This document shows, one piece after another, positions 20,676 through 28,563 of a stretch of DNA of 64,000 nt. The position numbers and the translations under genes are program-made. Positions within the stretch are counted from its first letter, which is position 1; each line of letters begins with the position of its first letter. Origin of the DNA: Muribaculaceae bacterium (GTDB taxonomy: Bacteria; Bacteroidota; Bacteroidia; Bacteroidales; Muribaculaceae); the NCBI GenBank assembly GCA_022509165.1, contig JAFLTT010000007.1:62001-126000 (forward strand). Direction: 5' to 3'. The notes under the pieces were generated by a model. The model had not been told where the DNA came from, did not search any database, and saw only the letters and a program-made list of their open reading frames with translations.

Positions 20676-21572
20676 TTATTCAATCAAACCTAAAACCGTA
20701 TTTACTGAAGAGTCTACAGATTTATTTTTCTGAATTATTTTACCTTCAGTAGACACTACAAAGATAGAGGGGTTCAACCTTATATCATATTCCTTGACAA
20801 CATCTTCAGATTGTCCTACAGTCCATTTCTTATTGTAATTAGAGACGGTATTCTGCCAGTTGTTGTCAGGTTTGGTTACAATATAAAGAACATTTATTTT
20901 ACCCTTATCTATGGCCTCCGCAAGTTTAAAATTAGAGTCCATCCTTAGTCTGTCAAGACGCCAGTCGGTATCCTCCGGATCTCCAAAAATTAATAATGTA
21001 GGAGTAGACATTGGGAAATATTGCTTAGAAGCCCTTTCTTTGTCTTGAAACCAAAAAGTCGGTGCCGTGTTGCCTACGGCACTCTCCTTAAGAGCGTTGG
21101 CTTGATTAATATAGCGCAATTTACGTTTCTCTTCAATTTTCTTATTTTTAATAACAGCATCAAGAAATTTGAGATAAACTTCATCTGACCATATATCGGC
21201 CATAGGGCCATATAAATTCACTTCAGCGGCTTTGCAAAATTGAAGAAGCATCACCGGGTTGCCTGATATATTTTTTATCAATTTATCTACTGACTGATTT
21301 ACTTCCTTAGCAGAAGCATAAGGTATGGTAGAGGCATATACATGAAAAGCATCATTCAAGGCTATCTGGTCAACAGCTTGTTTCCTCTTAAAGTCGAACC
21401 CGTTCCAGAAATTTTTTACCAGATAATTACACCTCTCGTTCAGAGATATTAACTCTTCCGGTGCAACGGGATATTCAAACAGAGGCTCTATCTCTAATAC
21501 AGTTTCTGCTTTTGCCGGTGTAGCCAGGCTTAAGATAGAAAAAATGATAATATAAAAGATTTTTTTCATCAC
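20676..21572 (-). CDS. Exported DUF5106/thioredoxin-like protein without a CxxC site
   Basis: A 298-residue protein with a signal peptide (KKIFYIIIFSILSLATPAKA). Residues about 30-160 match the helical DUF5106 domain (LVKNFWNGFDFK) of Bacteroidetes. Residues 170-298 are a thioredoxin-like fold: NTAPTFWF, TPTLLIFGDPEDTDWRLDRL where a redoxin would have its CxxC helix, and the cis-Pro segment LNPSIFVVSTEGKIIQK. There is no cysteine at the CxxC position, and the two mature cysteines (CNYL, FCKA) are in the helical domain, so it is unlikely to be a disulfide reductase. It overlaps the kinase gene start by four nucleotides. Confidence 0.8.
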   Translation of the reverse strand: MMKKIFYIIIFSILSLATPAKAETVLEIEPLFEYPVAPEELISLNERCNYLVKNFWNGFDFKRKQAVDQIALNDAFHVYASTIPYASAKEVNQSVDKLIKNISGNPVMLLQFCKAAEVNLYGPMADIWSDEVYLKFLDAVIKNKKIEEKRKLRYINQANALKESAVGNTAPTFWFQDKERASKQYFPMSTPTLLIFGDPEDTDWRLDRLRMDSNFKLAEAIDKGKINVLYIVTKPDNNWQNTVSNYNKKWTVGQSEDVVKEYDIRLNPSIFVVSTEGKIIQKNKSVDSSVNTVLGLIE

Positions 21573-22414
21573 GATATATGGTACTTTTCCAAATTAGGTA
21601 AAGGATTGGAAAGAATTCCGGATATCTTAATACCGAAATTCTCGGCTCTCAATTGTATTATATCTTTAAAGACATAAGCGATTGAGCCAATCATTCCTAT
21701 TTTATAATCTATAACGTGACCATAGGGCAGTATATTCCTTTGGAAAAACTTATCAAATTCATTTTCTAAAAGGAGTCTTACTTCAGGATGGTCAATATTT
21801 TTAGATAGGAAAGGAGTGAAGGATGCTATAAAAGGTGCAGGTTTTTCACTTCTATAAACCCTCTCTATTATTTGTGACAAGGTTAACCCATATTCCTCTT
21901 CGAACCTATTAATAAGTTCTTTACTCCATCTTCTCTTGAATATTGCATTAATAAGTGACTTGCCTAACGCAACCGCACCTCCTTCGTCTCCAAGAATGAA
22001 GCCTAACGAAGGTATGTTCTGAATAATCTTCCCATTTGAAATTATTCCGGTATTAGAACCCGTGCCTAAAATACATGCAATTCCCTCACCGGTACCAAAA
22101 AGTGCCAATCCTGCTCCTACAAGATCACTTTCAATTGTGACTTGCCGGGGCTGAAAGGCATGCAATAAAGAATCATAAATCTTTTTCTTTAAAGAATCGG
22201 TTGCACAACCGGCTCCATAAAAAAAAATGTCGTTAATCTTTATGTCGGGTATCTTGTTTTTCAGGTCTTCAATTTTAATAGAAATAGAATCAAAAGATTC
22301 ATGAGCCGGATTTATGCCTTCGGTTCTAAAATGCAAAGGCTTCTTTGAACGATCGGTTATGACCGACCATTCTGTTTTGGATGACCCAGCGTCAGCAATC
22401 AATAATCCATCCAT
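21569..22414 (-). CDS. BadF/BadG-type ATPase, N-acetylglucosamine kinase-like
   Basis: A 281-residue ASKHA-fold kinase. It starts with the phosphate-1 loop LLIADAGSSKTEWSVI, has the FFYGAGCATDSLKKKI segment, the second phosphate motif ACILGTGSNTGII and SLGFILGDEGGAVALGKSL, which fit the N-acetylglucosamine kinase subgroup rather than CoA reductase activators (no iron-sulfur cysteines). Such proteins in Bacteroidetes are predicted to phosphorylate amino sugars salvaged from peptidoglycan or glycans. The substrate is inferred. Its stop overlaps the start of the DUF5106 gene by four nucleotides. Confidence 0.85.
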   Translation of the reverse strand: MDGLLIADAGSSKTEWSVITDRSKKPLHFRTEGINPAHESFDSISIKIEDLKNKIPDIKINDIFFYGAGCATDSLKKKIYDSLLHAFQPRQVTIESDLVGAGLALFGTGEGIACILGTGSNTGIISNGKIIQNIPSLGFILGDEGGAVALGKSLINAIFKRRWSKELINRFEEEYGLTLSQIIERVYRSEKPAPFIASFTPFLSKNIDHPEVRLLLENEFDKFFQRNILPYGHVIDYKIGMIGSIAYVFKDIIQLRAENFGIKISGILSNPLPNLEKYHIS

Positions 22415-22524
22415 TAAAAGAAGAGGTATATAAGTACAAATTTAACACTATTCCTAAAGATATGCAACTAAAGAATAGCTGAGTGCTTTATAGCAATGAG
22501 AATGTTATAACTTAAGAAAAAGAA

Positions 22525-22546
22525 AGATCCGACTTATGCCGGATCT
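22525..22546 (-). terminator. Intrinsic terminator after the ECF sigma factor gene
   Basis: AGATCCG (22525-22531) pairs with CGGATCT (22540-22546) over an 8-nt loop; on the minus strand the stem is followed by TTCTTTTTCTT. It is 75 nt past the sigma factor stop codon and separates that gene from the kinase gene. Confidence 0.75.
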
Positions 22547-22620
22547 AATGTTTTTAGAAGAGCTTGGGGCAATATGGTGTCCCAGAATGTATAGTAGATT
22601 AAATAGTGGTCGTTTAAAAA

Positions 22621-23127
22621 TTATCTGAAATCTTGAAGTTGGTCACGCAGACGTTTGCGGGCAAAGAAAATTCTACTTTTAACAGTGCCTAATGGGAGAC
22701 CCATTTTTTCTGCGATCTCATTATATTTATAACCGGCAACATACATGTTAAAGGGGATTCTATAATCATCTGAAAAACCTTCAAGAGCTTGAGTTATTTC
22801 TTTAACGGCATAAGAACCTTCAGGTGATGCTAAACCGGAATCCTGAGAAATATTTAAATGGTAAAGGTCTTCTGTCTGATCAATAACTGTAGCTTTTCTA
22901 ACTGTTTGACGATAATTGTTAATAAAGATATTACGCATTATCGTAAAAATCCAGCCTTTAAAGTTTACATTGTCAACATACTTTTCTTCATTATCTAATG
23001 CTTTAAGAGTCGTATCTTGCAGTAAATCACGTGCTTGCTCTTTATCTGTAGTAAGTTGATATGCAAAACTTAATAAATTAGACTGCAGTCCTAATACTCT
23101 TTCTTTAAATGTTTCGTTAGTTTTCAT
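22621..23127 (-). CDS. RNA polymerase sigma factor, ECF (sigma-70 family) subgroup
   Basis: A 168-residue ECF sigma factor with region 2 (about 10-80; LLSFAYQLTTDKEQARDLLQDTTLKAL and FKGWIFTIMRNIFINNYR) and region 4 (about 108-165; ALEGFSDDYRIPFNMYVAGYKYNEIAEKMGLPLGTVKSRIFFARKRL in pieces of the usual helix-turn-helix). There is no anti-sigma gene next to it and it is followed by its own terminator, so it is an orphan. It is divergent from putA across a 312-bp region. The target regulon is not visible. Bacteroides EcfO-like factors are of similar size. Confidence 0.93.
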   Translation of the reverse strand: MKTNETFKERVLGLQSNLLSFAYQLTTDKEQARDLLQDTTLKALDNEEKYVDNVNFKGWIFTIMRNIFINNYRQTVRKATVIDQTEDLYHLNISQDSGLASPEGSYAVKEITQALEGFSDDYRIPFNMYVAGYKYNEIAEKMGLPLGTVKSRIFFARKRLRDQLQDFR

Positions 23128-23439
23128 CTTATTTTGAATTTAATTGTTTTTTATTCATATAACGACCCCCAATTCCAAATTGTTCCGGCAAATGCATTTT
23201 TTAATTGTTAAAAAATGTAAATACTAACCAAGTGCTTAATTAGTAAGAAGTTATTTATACCTAAAGTCATCTAATTTCATAAGTATGAAGGATAACTTTT
23301 TAATGTCCTGTGCATTATCATCAGTTGATGATCAATTAAAGTAGGTTTTTCTTTTTTTGGCTCAATAGAGAAGACCTTGTGGAATGAAATATTTCATTTA
23401 TATTTGTGTAGTTTATATAACCATTGAAAAACCAACATT
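23128..23439. other. Divergent intergenic region between ECF sigma factor and putA
   Basis: 312 bp of AT-rich DNA with no gene. On the plus side it holds the putA promoter (23377-23406) with a perfect palindrome in its spacer, and farther up an imperfectly spaced inverted repeat ATCATCA/TGATGAT (23317-23332). For the sigma factor (minus side) I see no perfect TAnnTTTG box, so its promoter may be of a different class. Confidence 0.7.
23377..23406 (+). promoter_or_regulatory. putA promoter with 16-bp palindromic operator candidate in the spacer
   Basis: TTG at 23377-23379 and TATATTTG at 23399-23406 match the Bacteroidetes -33 and -7 elements with a 19-nt spacer. Between them, AATGAAATATTTCATT (23383-23398) is a perfect 16-bp palindrome that fills almost the entire spacer, where a bound dimer would exclude RNA polymerase. 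The start codon follows at 23440. Confidence 0.7.
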
Positions 23440-26400
23440 ATGACTCAGCAAAATCTGCCTTCCATCGAAGAGGTTTTCTCTTGGATGCGTAAGCTTTATG
23501 ATGAAAGTTATTCCGGCCTTACCAAGACTGAAAAAGGAGAACAACACATGTATGGTACCATGGTGACAACTCCTAATGATAAAAAATTTATGGTGAGGAT
23601 GCTCGATGAGACCAGTCAGGTAAGAGATAACAAAAAATTGGCTAAAAGAGTTAAAGATCTCATTGATCAATACGGAATCCCTAAATTTCTTGGAAGCAGA
23701 GATCGGGCACTCTTCAAGATGTATCAGAATTTTGCTTATATGTCTCCATTCAATAGTGTGGCGATACCAATTATTAAATGGCGTCTTCATCGTGATACTT
23801 CCAGGGTTATAATCGACGCTGCCAGACCCCGCTTAACAAAGCATCTGGCTACCCGTTTCGACCAGAATATAGGGCAGAATGTAAATCTACTGGGCGAGGT
23901 AGTATTAGGTGACGGTGAGGCCGACAAAAGATATTATTCTTACCTCGAGGCTTTGAAAGAACCTGACATTAATTATATTTCAGTAAAGATTTCAGGTATC
24001 TATGCTCAAACTCATGCCTTGAATTACAAAGAAAATTTTCCTGAACTGGTAAGAAGAATGTCGGAACTTTACCAGGCGGCTATAGACAATCCCTATGTGG
24101 ATCAAAACGGGGTGAAACGTCCAAAGTTTATCAATCTTGATATGGAGGAATATAAAGATGCTCACCTTACAATGCGTCTTTTTAAGGAAGTACTTTCATT
24201 ACCTCAATTCAAAAATTATGAAGCGGGCATCGTGGTTCAATCTTATCTCCCGGATGCCTGGGACTTCCAGACAGAACTACTTGAATTTGCAAAGAAAAGA
24301 GTGGAAGAAGGAGGTAGCCCTATTAAGATGAGGATAGTTAAAGGCTGTAATCTCGATATGGAAAATATCGTGAGCGACATGAGAGGTTGGCCTAATCCCG
24401 TGCTACCTTCTAAAACAGAAGTAGATGCGAATTATCTCAAGATCATTGAGAGAGGGTTGAAACCTGAAAATTCCAAGGTTCTTCATATCGGAATGGCTTC
24501 ACATAACCTTTTCACTATATCTTATGCTTACCTTCTTACAGAGATGTATAATACACCCAAAGACACCTTCTGTTTTGAAATGTTGGAAGGTATGGCAAAT
24601 CATATCTGGAGGGCGCAAAAGAAGCTTGGAAACCATGTGATACTTTACACACCTGTAGTGAAGAGGGAACATTTCTTGAATGCCATTTCTTATTTAGTAA
24701 GAAGGATGGATGAAAATACTGCACCGGATAATTTCCTTACTCATTCCTTCTCGTTAAAACCTGATACCAAGGAATGGAATCTTTTGCAACAACAATTCAT
24801 AGATGCCTACAACCTTAAAGAGAAAGTTTCTCATACGCCCACTCGCACACAGGATAGAAACAAACCTTATTCGGGTCAGGAACCGAAGGATGAGATGATA
24901 AATGAACCTGACACCGATTTTGATAGGGAGTGTAATCAGAAATGGGTGGAAGATATCTTTAAAGTTTGGAAAAGCAAAGGAGAGCAAACTTTAAGAAAAG
25001 CCGGTTGGGAGGAACTTAAGCCCGGAGATATAATTCCGACACAAATTGGCGATAAGTTGGAATATAACGAGGATTTGGTAAAATACTACGACCGGTCACA
25101 AGAAGGAGATATTCTGGTCTGTGAGATGTCAAGAGCAAATCAGACACAGACCGAAGAAATAATCAAAATTGCCGAAGAGGATCCATCGGAGTGGAGGGCT
25201 ACTTCTGTAGAAGAGCGACATAAGATAATGTACAAGGCAGCTAATTTGTTGGGAGAAATGCGTGGCACACTCAATGGTTGTATGTGCGCTATAACAGGTA
25301 AAACCATTGAAGAGGCTGACGTGGAAGTTTCTGAAGCGATTGACTATGCGAGATTTTACACCACCACAATGAAGAAACTTTCTGCTCTGGAAGATGTAGA
25401 TTTAAAAGCAAAAGGTACTGTTCTGGTTCTTTCTCCATGGAATTTTCCATGTGCCATTCCATGTGGAGGAATAGTTGCTGCCTTGGCATCCGGTAATACC
25501 TGTATCTTGAAGCCTGCTACTGTTGCAGCTCCCGTGGCATGGCTTTTCGCCAAAGCATTCTGGGATGCAGGGGTTCCTAAAGACGCCCTACAAGTGGTGA
25601 TTACTGACCGGGAAGCCACTAAAACTCTAACATCAGCTCCTGCCATTAAACATATTATTCTTACCGGTGGAACTGAAACCGCACAGAAAATCGCACATGA
25701 CAATCCCAGAAAACCTCTTTCTGCAGAAACGGGTGGCAAAAATGTTATGATACTTTCTGCAAAAGGAGACCGGGATCATGCTATAATGAACGCTTGTAGG
25801 TCGGCCTTTGGAAATGCAGGTCAAAAATGTTCGGCGTGTTCTATTCTCTTAGTGGAGAGGTCAGTATATGATTCTCCGGAATTCAGAGAAAAGTTGAAAG
25901 ACTGTGCTACATCTCTTAAAGTGGGAGGAGTTTGGAATGCCGGCAATATAGTCGGTCCCATGATCACCAACAAAAATGATAAACTTGAAAAGGCTCTTGA
26001 ATTGGAACCGGGAGAGGAATGGATTGTAGCCCCTGAATTTGTAGATGAAAAGAAATATATCATGAAACCGGCAATCAAATATGGGGTTAAACCGGATTCA
26101 TATACGTTCCGTACCGAACTGTTTGCGCCTTTGCTTGCTGTGACACCCTTCGATTCATTGGAAGAAGCAGTTGAAATGGTAAACAGTCTTGATTACGGTT
26201 TGACTTCCGGACTCCAATCTCTTGATGAACAGGAACAGAAATATTGGAAAAATAATATTCAGGCTGGAAATCTTTATATCAACAGAGGAATTACAGGTGC
26301 CATAGTTAATCGTCAGCCATTTGGCGGAATGAAATTAAGTGCCTTCGGTCCGGGATTGAAAGCGGGAGGTCCTAATTATTGCGCTCAATTTATGGAGATT

Positions 26401-26919
26401 TCCGATAAGTCGGATTCTCACACTGATTATAAGAAATCGTATGCAGAATGGTATGAAAAAGAATTCAAACATGCACGAAATCTGCAGCCTATGATCAGAG
26501 GGGAACAGAATGTTTTCCGATATCTTCCTCTTGACAACGGAATGGTTTTAAGGCTTTTTGGCGATGAAAATCCGGAACATGTTGAAATGGTGAAACTTGC
26601 GGCTTCGATTGTTGGCACTCCGCTTACTATTTCAGCAGAACCAGGGAATCCTTTAATGAAAGAATTAAAAGGCAATATCAAGACTGAGGACTTAGAAGAA
26701 TTCTGCAAATCAATAAAAGATTATGATAGAGTCAGGGTTATTTCCAAAAATGTTCCTGACCAGGTGTTCGATGCTGCCGTTGCCTGTGATAAATATATCG
26801 CCCAAGGGCTTCCTGTAAAAAATGGCCGTATAGAACTTATCAATTATATTCAGGAACAATCTATTGCTAACGAGTATCATCGTTATGGCAGTCAGATTGA
26901 AATACCTGAAATAGAATAA
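23440..26919 (+). CDS. putA: Bifunctional proline dehydrogenase / glutamate-semialdehyde dehydrogenase PutA
   Basis: A 1,159-residue enzyme that oxidises proline to glutamate in two steps. The N-terminal FAD-binding PRODH barrel includes YISVKISGIYAQ, VVQSYLPDAW, MRIVKGCNLDME and the LHIGMASHN region; the C-terminal aldehyde dehydrogenase includes LVLSPWNFPCAIPCGG, the general base SAETGGKN (Glu763) and catalytic FGNAGQKCSACS (Cys797). There is no N-terminal ribbon-helix-helix DNA-binding domain, so it is not a self-regulating PutA of the E. coli type. The last residues and stop codon abut a MITE-like element: the stop TAA is formed by the flanking TA and the element's first base. Confidence 0.96.
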   Translation: MTQQNLPSIEEVFSWMRKLYDESYSGLTKTEKGEQHMYGTMVTTPNDKKFMVRMLDETSQVRDNKKLAKRVKDLIDQYGIPKFLGSRDRALFKMYQNFAYMSPFNSVAIPIIKWRLHRDTSRVIIDAARPRLTKHLATRFDQNIGQNVNLLGEVVLGDGEADKRYYSYLEALKEPDINYISVKISGIYAQTHALNYKENFPELVRRMSELYQAAIDNPYVDQNGVKRPKFINLDMEEYKDAHLTMRLFKEVLSLPQFKNYEAGIVVQSYLPDAWDFQTELLEFAKKRVEEGGSPIKMRIVKGCNLDMENIVSDMRGWPNPVLPSKTEVDANYLKIIERGLKPENSKVLHIGMASHNLFTISYAYLLTEMYNTPKDTFCFEMLEGMANHIWRAQKKLGNHVILYTPVVKREHFLNAISYLVRRMDENTAPDNFLTHSFSLKPDTKEWNLLQQQFIDAYNLKEKVSHTPTRTQDRNKPYSGQEPKDEMINEPDTDFDRECNQKWVEDIFKVWKSKGEQTLRKAGWEELKPGDIIPTQIGDKLEYNEDLVKYYDRSQEGDILVCEMSRANQTQTEEIIKIAEEDPSEWRATSVEERHKIMYKAANLLGEMRGTLNGCMCAITGKTIEEADVEVSEAIDYARFYTTTMKKLSALEDVDLKAKGTVLVLSPWNFPCAIPCGGIVAALASGNTCILKPATVAAPVAWLFAKAFWDAGVPKDALQVVITDREATKTLTSAPAIKHIILTGGTETAQKIAHDNPRKPLSAETGGKNVMILSAKGDRDHAIMNACRSAFGNAGQKCSACSILLVERSVYDSPEFREKLKDCATSLKVGGVWNAGNIVGPMITNKNDKLEKALELEPGEEWIVAPEFVDEKKYIMKPAIKYGVKPDSYTFRTELFAPLLAVTPFDSLEEAVEMVNSLDYGLTSGLQSLDEQEQKYWKNNIQAGNLYINRGITGAIVNRQPFGGMKLSAFGPGLKAGGPNYCAQFMEISDKSDSHTDYKKSYAEWYEKEFKHARNLQPMIRGEQNVFRYLPLDNGMVLRLFGDENPEHVEMVKLAASIVGTPLTISAEPGNPLMKELKGNIKTEDLEEFCKSIKDYDRVRVISKNVPDQVFDAAVACDKYIAQGLPVKNGRIELINYIQEQSIANEYHRYGSQIEIPEIE

Positions 26920-27285
26920 GAGCCCGTTCCCCAATTTATGTTAAATTTAGGGCACATATCTCGGAGGGATTTTTAGGTTGGATTGAAGGAGCAATGGGGT
27001 GCCATTGTGACTGAAAACCAACATAAAAAGCACCCGAGAGATGTGAGGCAAAACTAATCTTAAAACAATTCATTGTAATATTTCAATAGAAATTATCCAT
27101 CTTTATTAACATACAAACAAGGCTCTTGAATCAGTTATGTTAAATTACCTTTGTCCGATGGTCTGCCACACATCTTTGTCCGCTTGCGTCGGTCACAATG
27201 GAACCCCATTGCTCCCTCGCTGCGCGAACAAATCTGAATGACATCCCATCGCCTAAATTTTAACATAAATTGGGGAACGGGCTCT
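26919..27285. mobile_element. MITE-like element with about 33-bp terminal inverted repeats and TA flanks
   Basis: The ends are inverted copies: left AGAGCCCGTTCCCCAATT continuing to 26950, right the reverse complement from 27285 to 27252, identical for 27 bp and then differing by one A in a run. Both ends are flanked by TA (26917-26918 and 27286-27287), the target duplication of IS630/Tc1-mariner elements. A second inverted pair (26988-27011 and 27192-27215, 23 of 24 matching) lies at the same distance inside each end. The left half can also fold on itself (26953-26981 with 27018-27046). There is no transposase, so it would be non-autonomous. It accounts for nearly all of the 375-bp putA-helicase gap. 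Confidence 0.8.
27126..27153 (+). promoter_or_regulatory. Candidate promoter inside the MITE-like element, reading toward the helicase gene
   Basis: TACCTTTG (27146-27153) is a full TAnnTTTG match, with TTG at 27126-27128 upstream (17-nt spacer, slightly short). Transcription would start near 27160 and give the helicase gene a leader of about 135 nt made mostly of the right half of the element. No other promoter candidate lies between putA and the helicase gene. Confidence 0.5.
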
Positions 27286-27294
27286 TAACCTAAA

Positions 27295-28563
27295 ATGACT
27301 TTTGAAGACATTCTGACAAATGATGACCTGCTTGATGCAGTGTATGACATGCATTTTGATAAATGTACTCCCATACAGGCTCAGGCTATTCCTCCGGCAA
27401 TTGATGGTCGGGATATTATGGCAATTGCACAGACCGGCACAGGTAAGACAGCCGCTTACCTGTTGCCGGTTATTGAAAGATTAATAAATGAAAATTTTCC
27501 TCAAGACAGGGTCAACTGTGTGGTGATGGCACCCACACGAGAACTGGCTCAGCAGATTGACCGGCAGTTGCAAGGTTTCTCATATTATCTCCCCATTACC
27601 TCCATGCCCATTTATGGTGGCACTGATGGCATGACTTACGAACAACAAAGGAAAGGTTTAAAAAATGGCGCTGATATCATTATTGCTACTCCGGGGAGGC
27701 TGCTTTCTCATATTAATATGGGATATGTAGACCTTTCGGAAGTTTCATTTTTCATCTTAGATGAAGCGGACCGAATGCTTGACATGGGATTTTTAGATGA
27801 TATTATTAAAATTATCTCCAAACTTCCCAAAAATCGCCAGACAATGATGTTTTCTGCCACTATGCCTGATAATATAAAGAACTTGGCAGACAATATTCTT
27901 ATTAATCCGGTAGAGATAAAACTGGCTGTATCAAAACCCGCTGACAAAATAAAACAGGAGGGATATGTATGTTATGAACACCAGAAATTACCTTTGTTAG
28001 AAAATATATTTAAGGAGAATCCTCCAAGGAAGGCATTAGTTTTTGCCGGTTCAAAACAGAAGGTAAAAGAATTGTATAAGGCACTGAGGAAAGAAAAATA
28101 TAAAGTAGCCGAGATGCATTCCGATCTGGAGCAAGTGAAAAGAGATAATGTGATCCTTGATTTTAAAGCCGGAAAAATCAATGTGATCATTGCCACAGAT
28201 ATCCTATCCAGAGGAATTGATGTAGATAATATTGAAACAGTAATTAATTTTGATGTGCCGAGGGATGCGGAAGAGTATGTGCATAGAATAGGACGTACTG
28301 CCAGGGCAGATAAAGAAGGCACCGGTATAACTTTTATCAGTGAAAAGGAATTCCGTAGTTTCAATCGAATTGAATCACTTCTCGGGAAAGAGGTAGAAAA
28401 GAAACCCCTGCCTAATGGATTCGGCAGGGGTCCTGAATATGTGATTATAAAAAAGAATCAAAAAGGGAAGAAAGGCAATAGAAGAAATTTCCACCGTTCT
28501 CCTAAGTCGTCAAAGAAACCTCAGAAACCTTCTGTTGGTGACAGATCAATTGATAAGAATTGA
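27295..28563 (+). CDS. DEAD-box ATP-dependent RNA helicase (RhlE/DeaD type)
   Basis: A 422-residue DEAD-box helicase with all core motifs in order: Q motif (KCTPIQAQAIPPA), motif I AQTGTGKTAA, Ia APTRELAQQ, Ib ATPGRLL, motif II DEAD in FILDEADRMLDMGF, motif III FSATMP, motif IV and V (NVIIATDILSRGIDVD) and motif VI YVHRIGRTARA. A basic, low-complexity tail (about 380-422, rich in Lys, Arg and Asn) probably binds RNA. These proteins remodel RNA during ribosome assembly and in the cold. The ATG is 9 nt past the right end of the MITE-like element. The last 62 nt overlap, tail to tail, the transporter gene on the other strand. Confidence 0.95.
   Translation: MTFEDILTNDDLLDAVYDMHFDKCTPIQAQAIPPAIDGRDIMAIAQTGTGKTAAYLLPVIERLINENFPQDRVNCVVMAPTRELAQQIDRQLQGFSYYLPITSMPIYGGTDGMTYEQQRKGLKNGADIIIATPGRLLSHINMGYVDLSEVSFFILDEADRMLDMGFLDDIIKIISKLPKNRQTMMFSATMPDNIKNLADNILINPVEIKLAVSKPADKIKQEGYVCYEHQKLPLLENIFKENPPRKALVFAGSKQKVKELYKALRKEKYKVAEMHSDLEQVKRDNVILDFKAGKINVIIATDILSRGIDVDNIETVINFDVPRDAEEYVHRIGRTARADKEGTGITFISEKEFRSFNRIESLLGKEVEKKPLPNGFGRGPEYVIIKKNQKGKKGNRRNFHRSPKSSKKPQKPSVGDRSIDKN

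Noticed and set aside
22555..22620. Possible small RNA (short GGGGC...GTCCC hairpin) downstream of the sigma factor
   Set aside because: The stem is short and interrupted, and it lies in the 3' UTR before the stronger terminator; there is no independent promoter.
27180..27240. Apparent short coding frame on the minus strand inside the MITE-like element
   Set aside because: It has no start signal, is short, and coincides with the inverted-repeat structure; better explained as element DNA.
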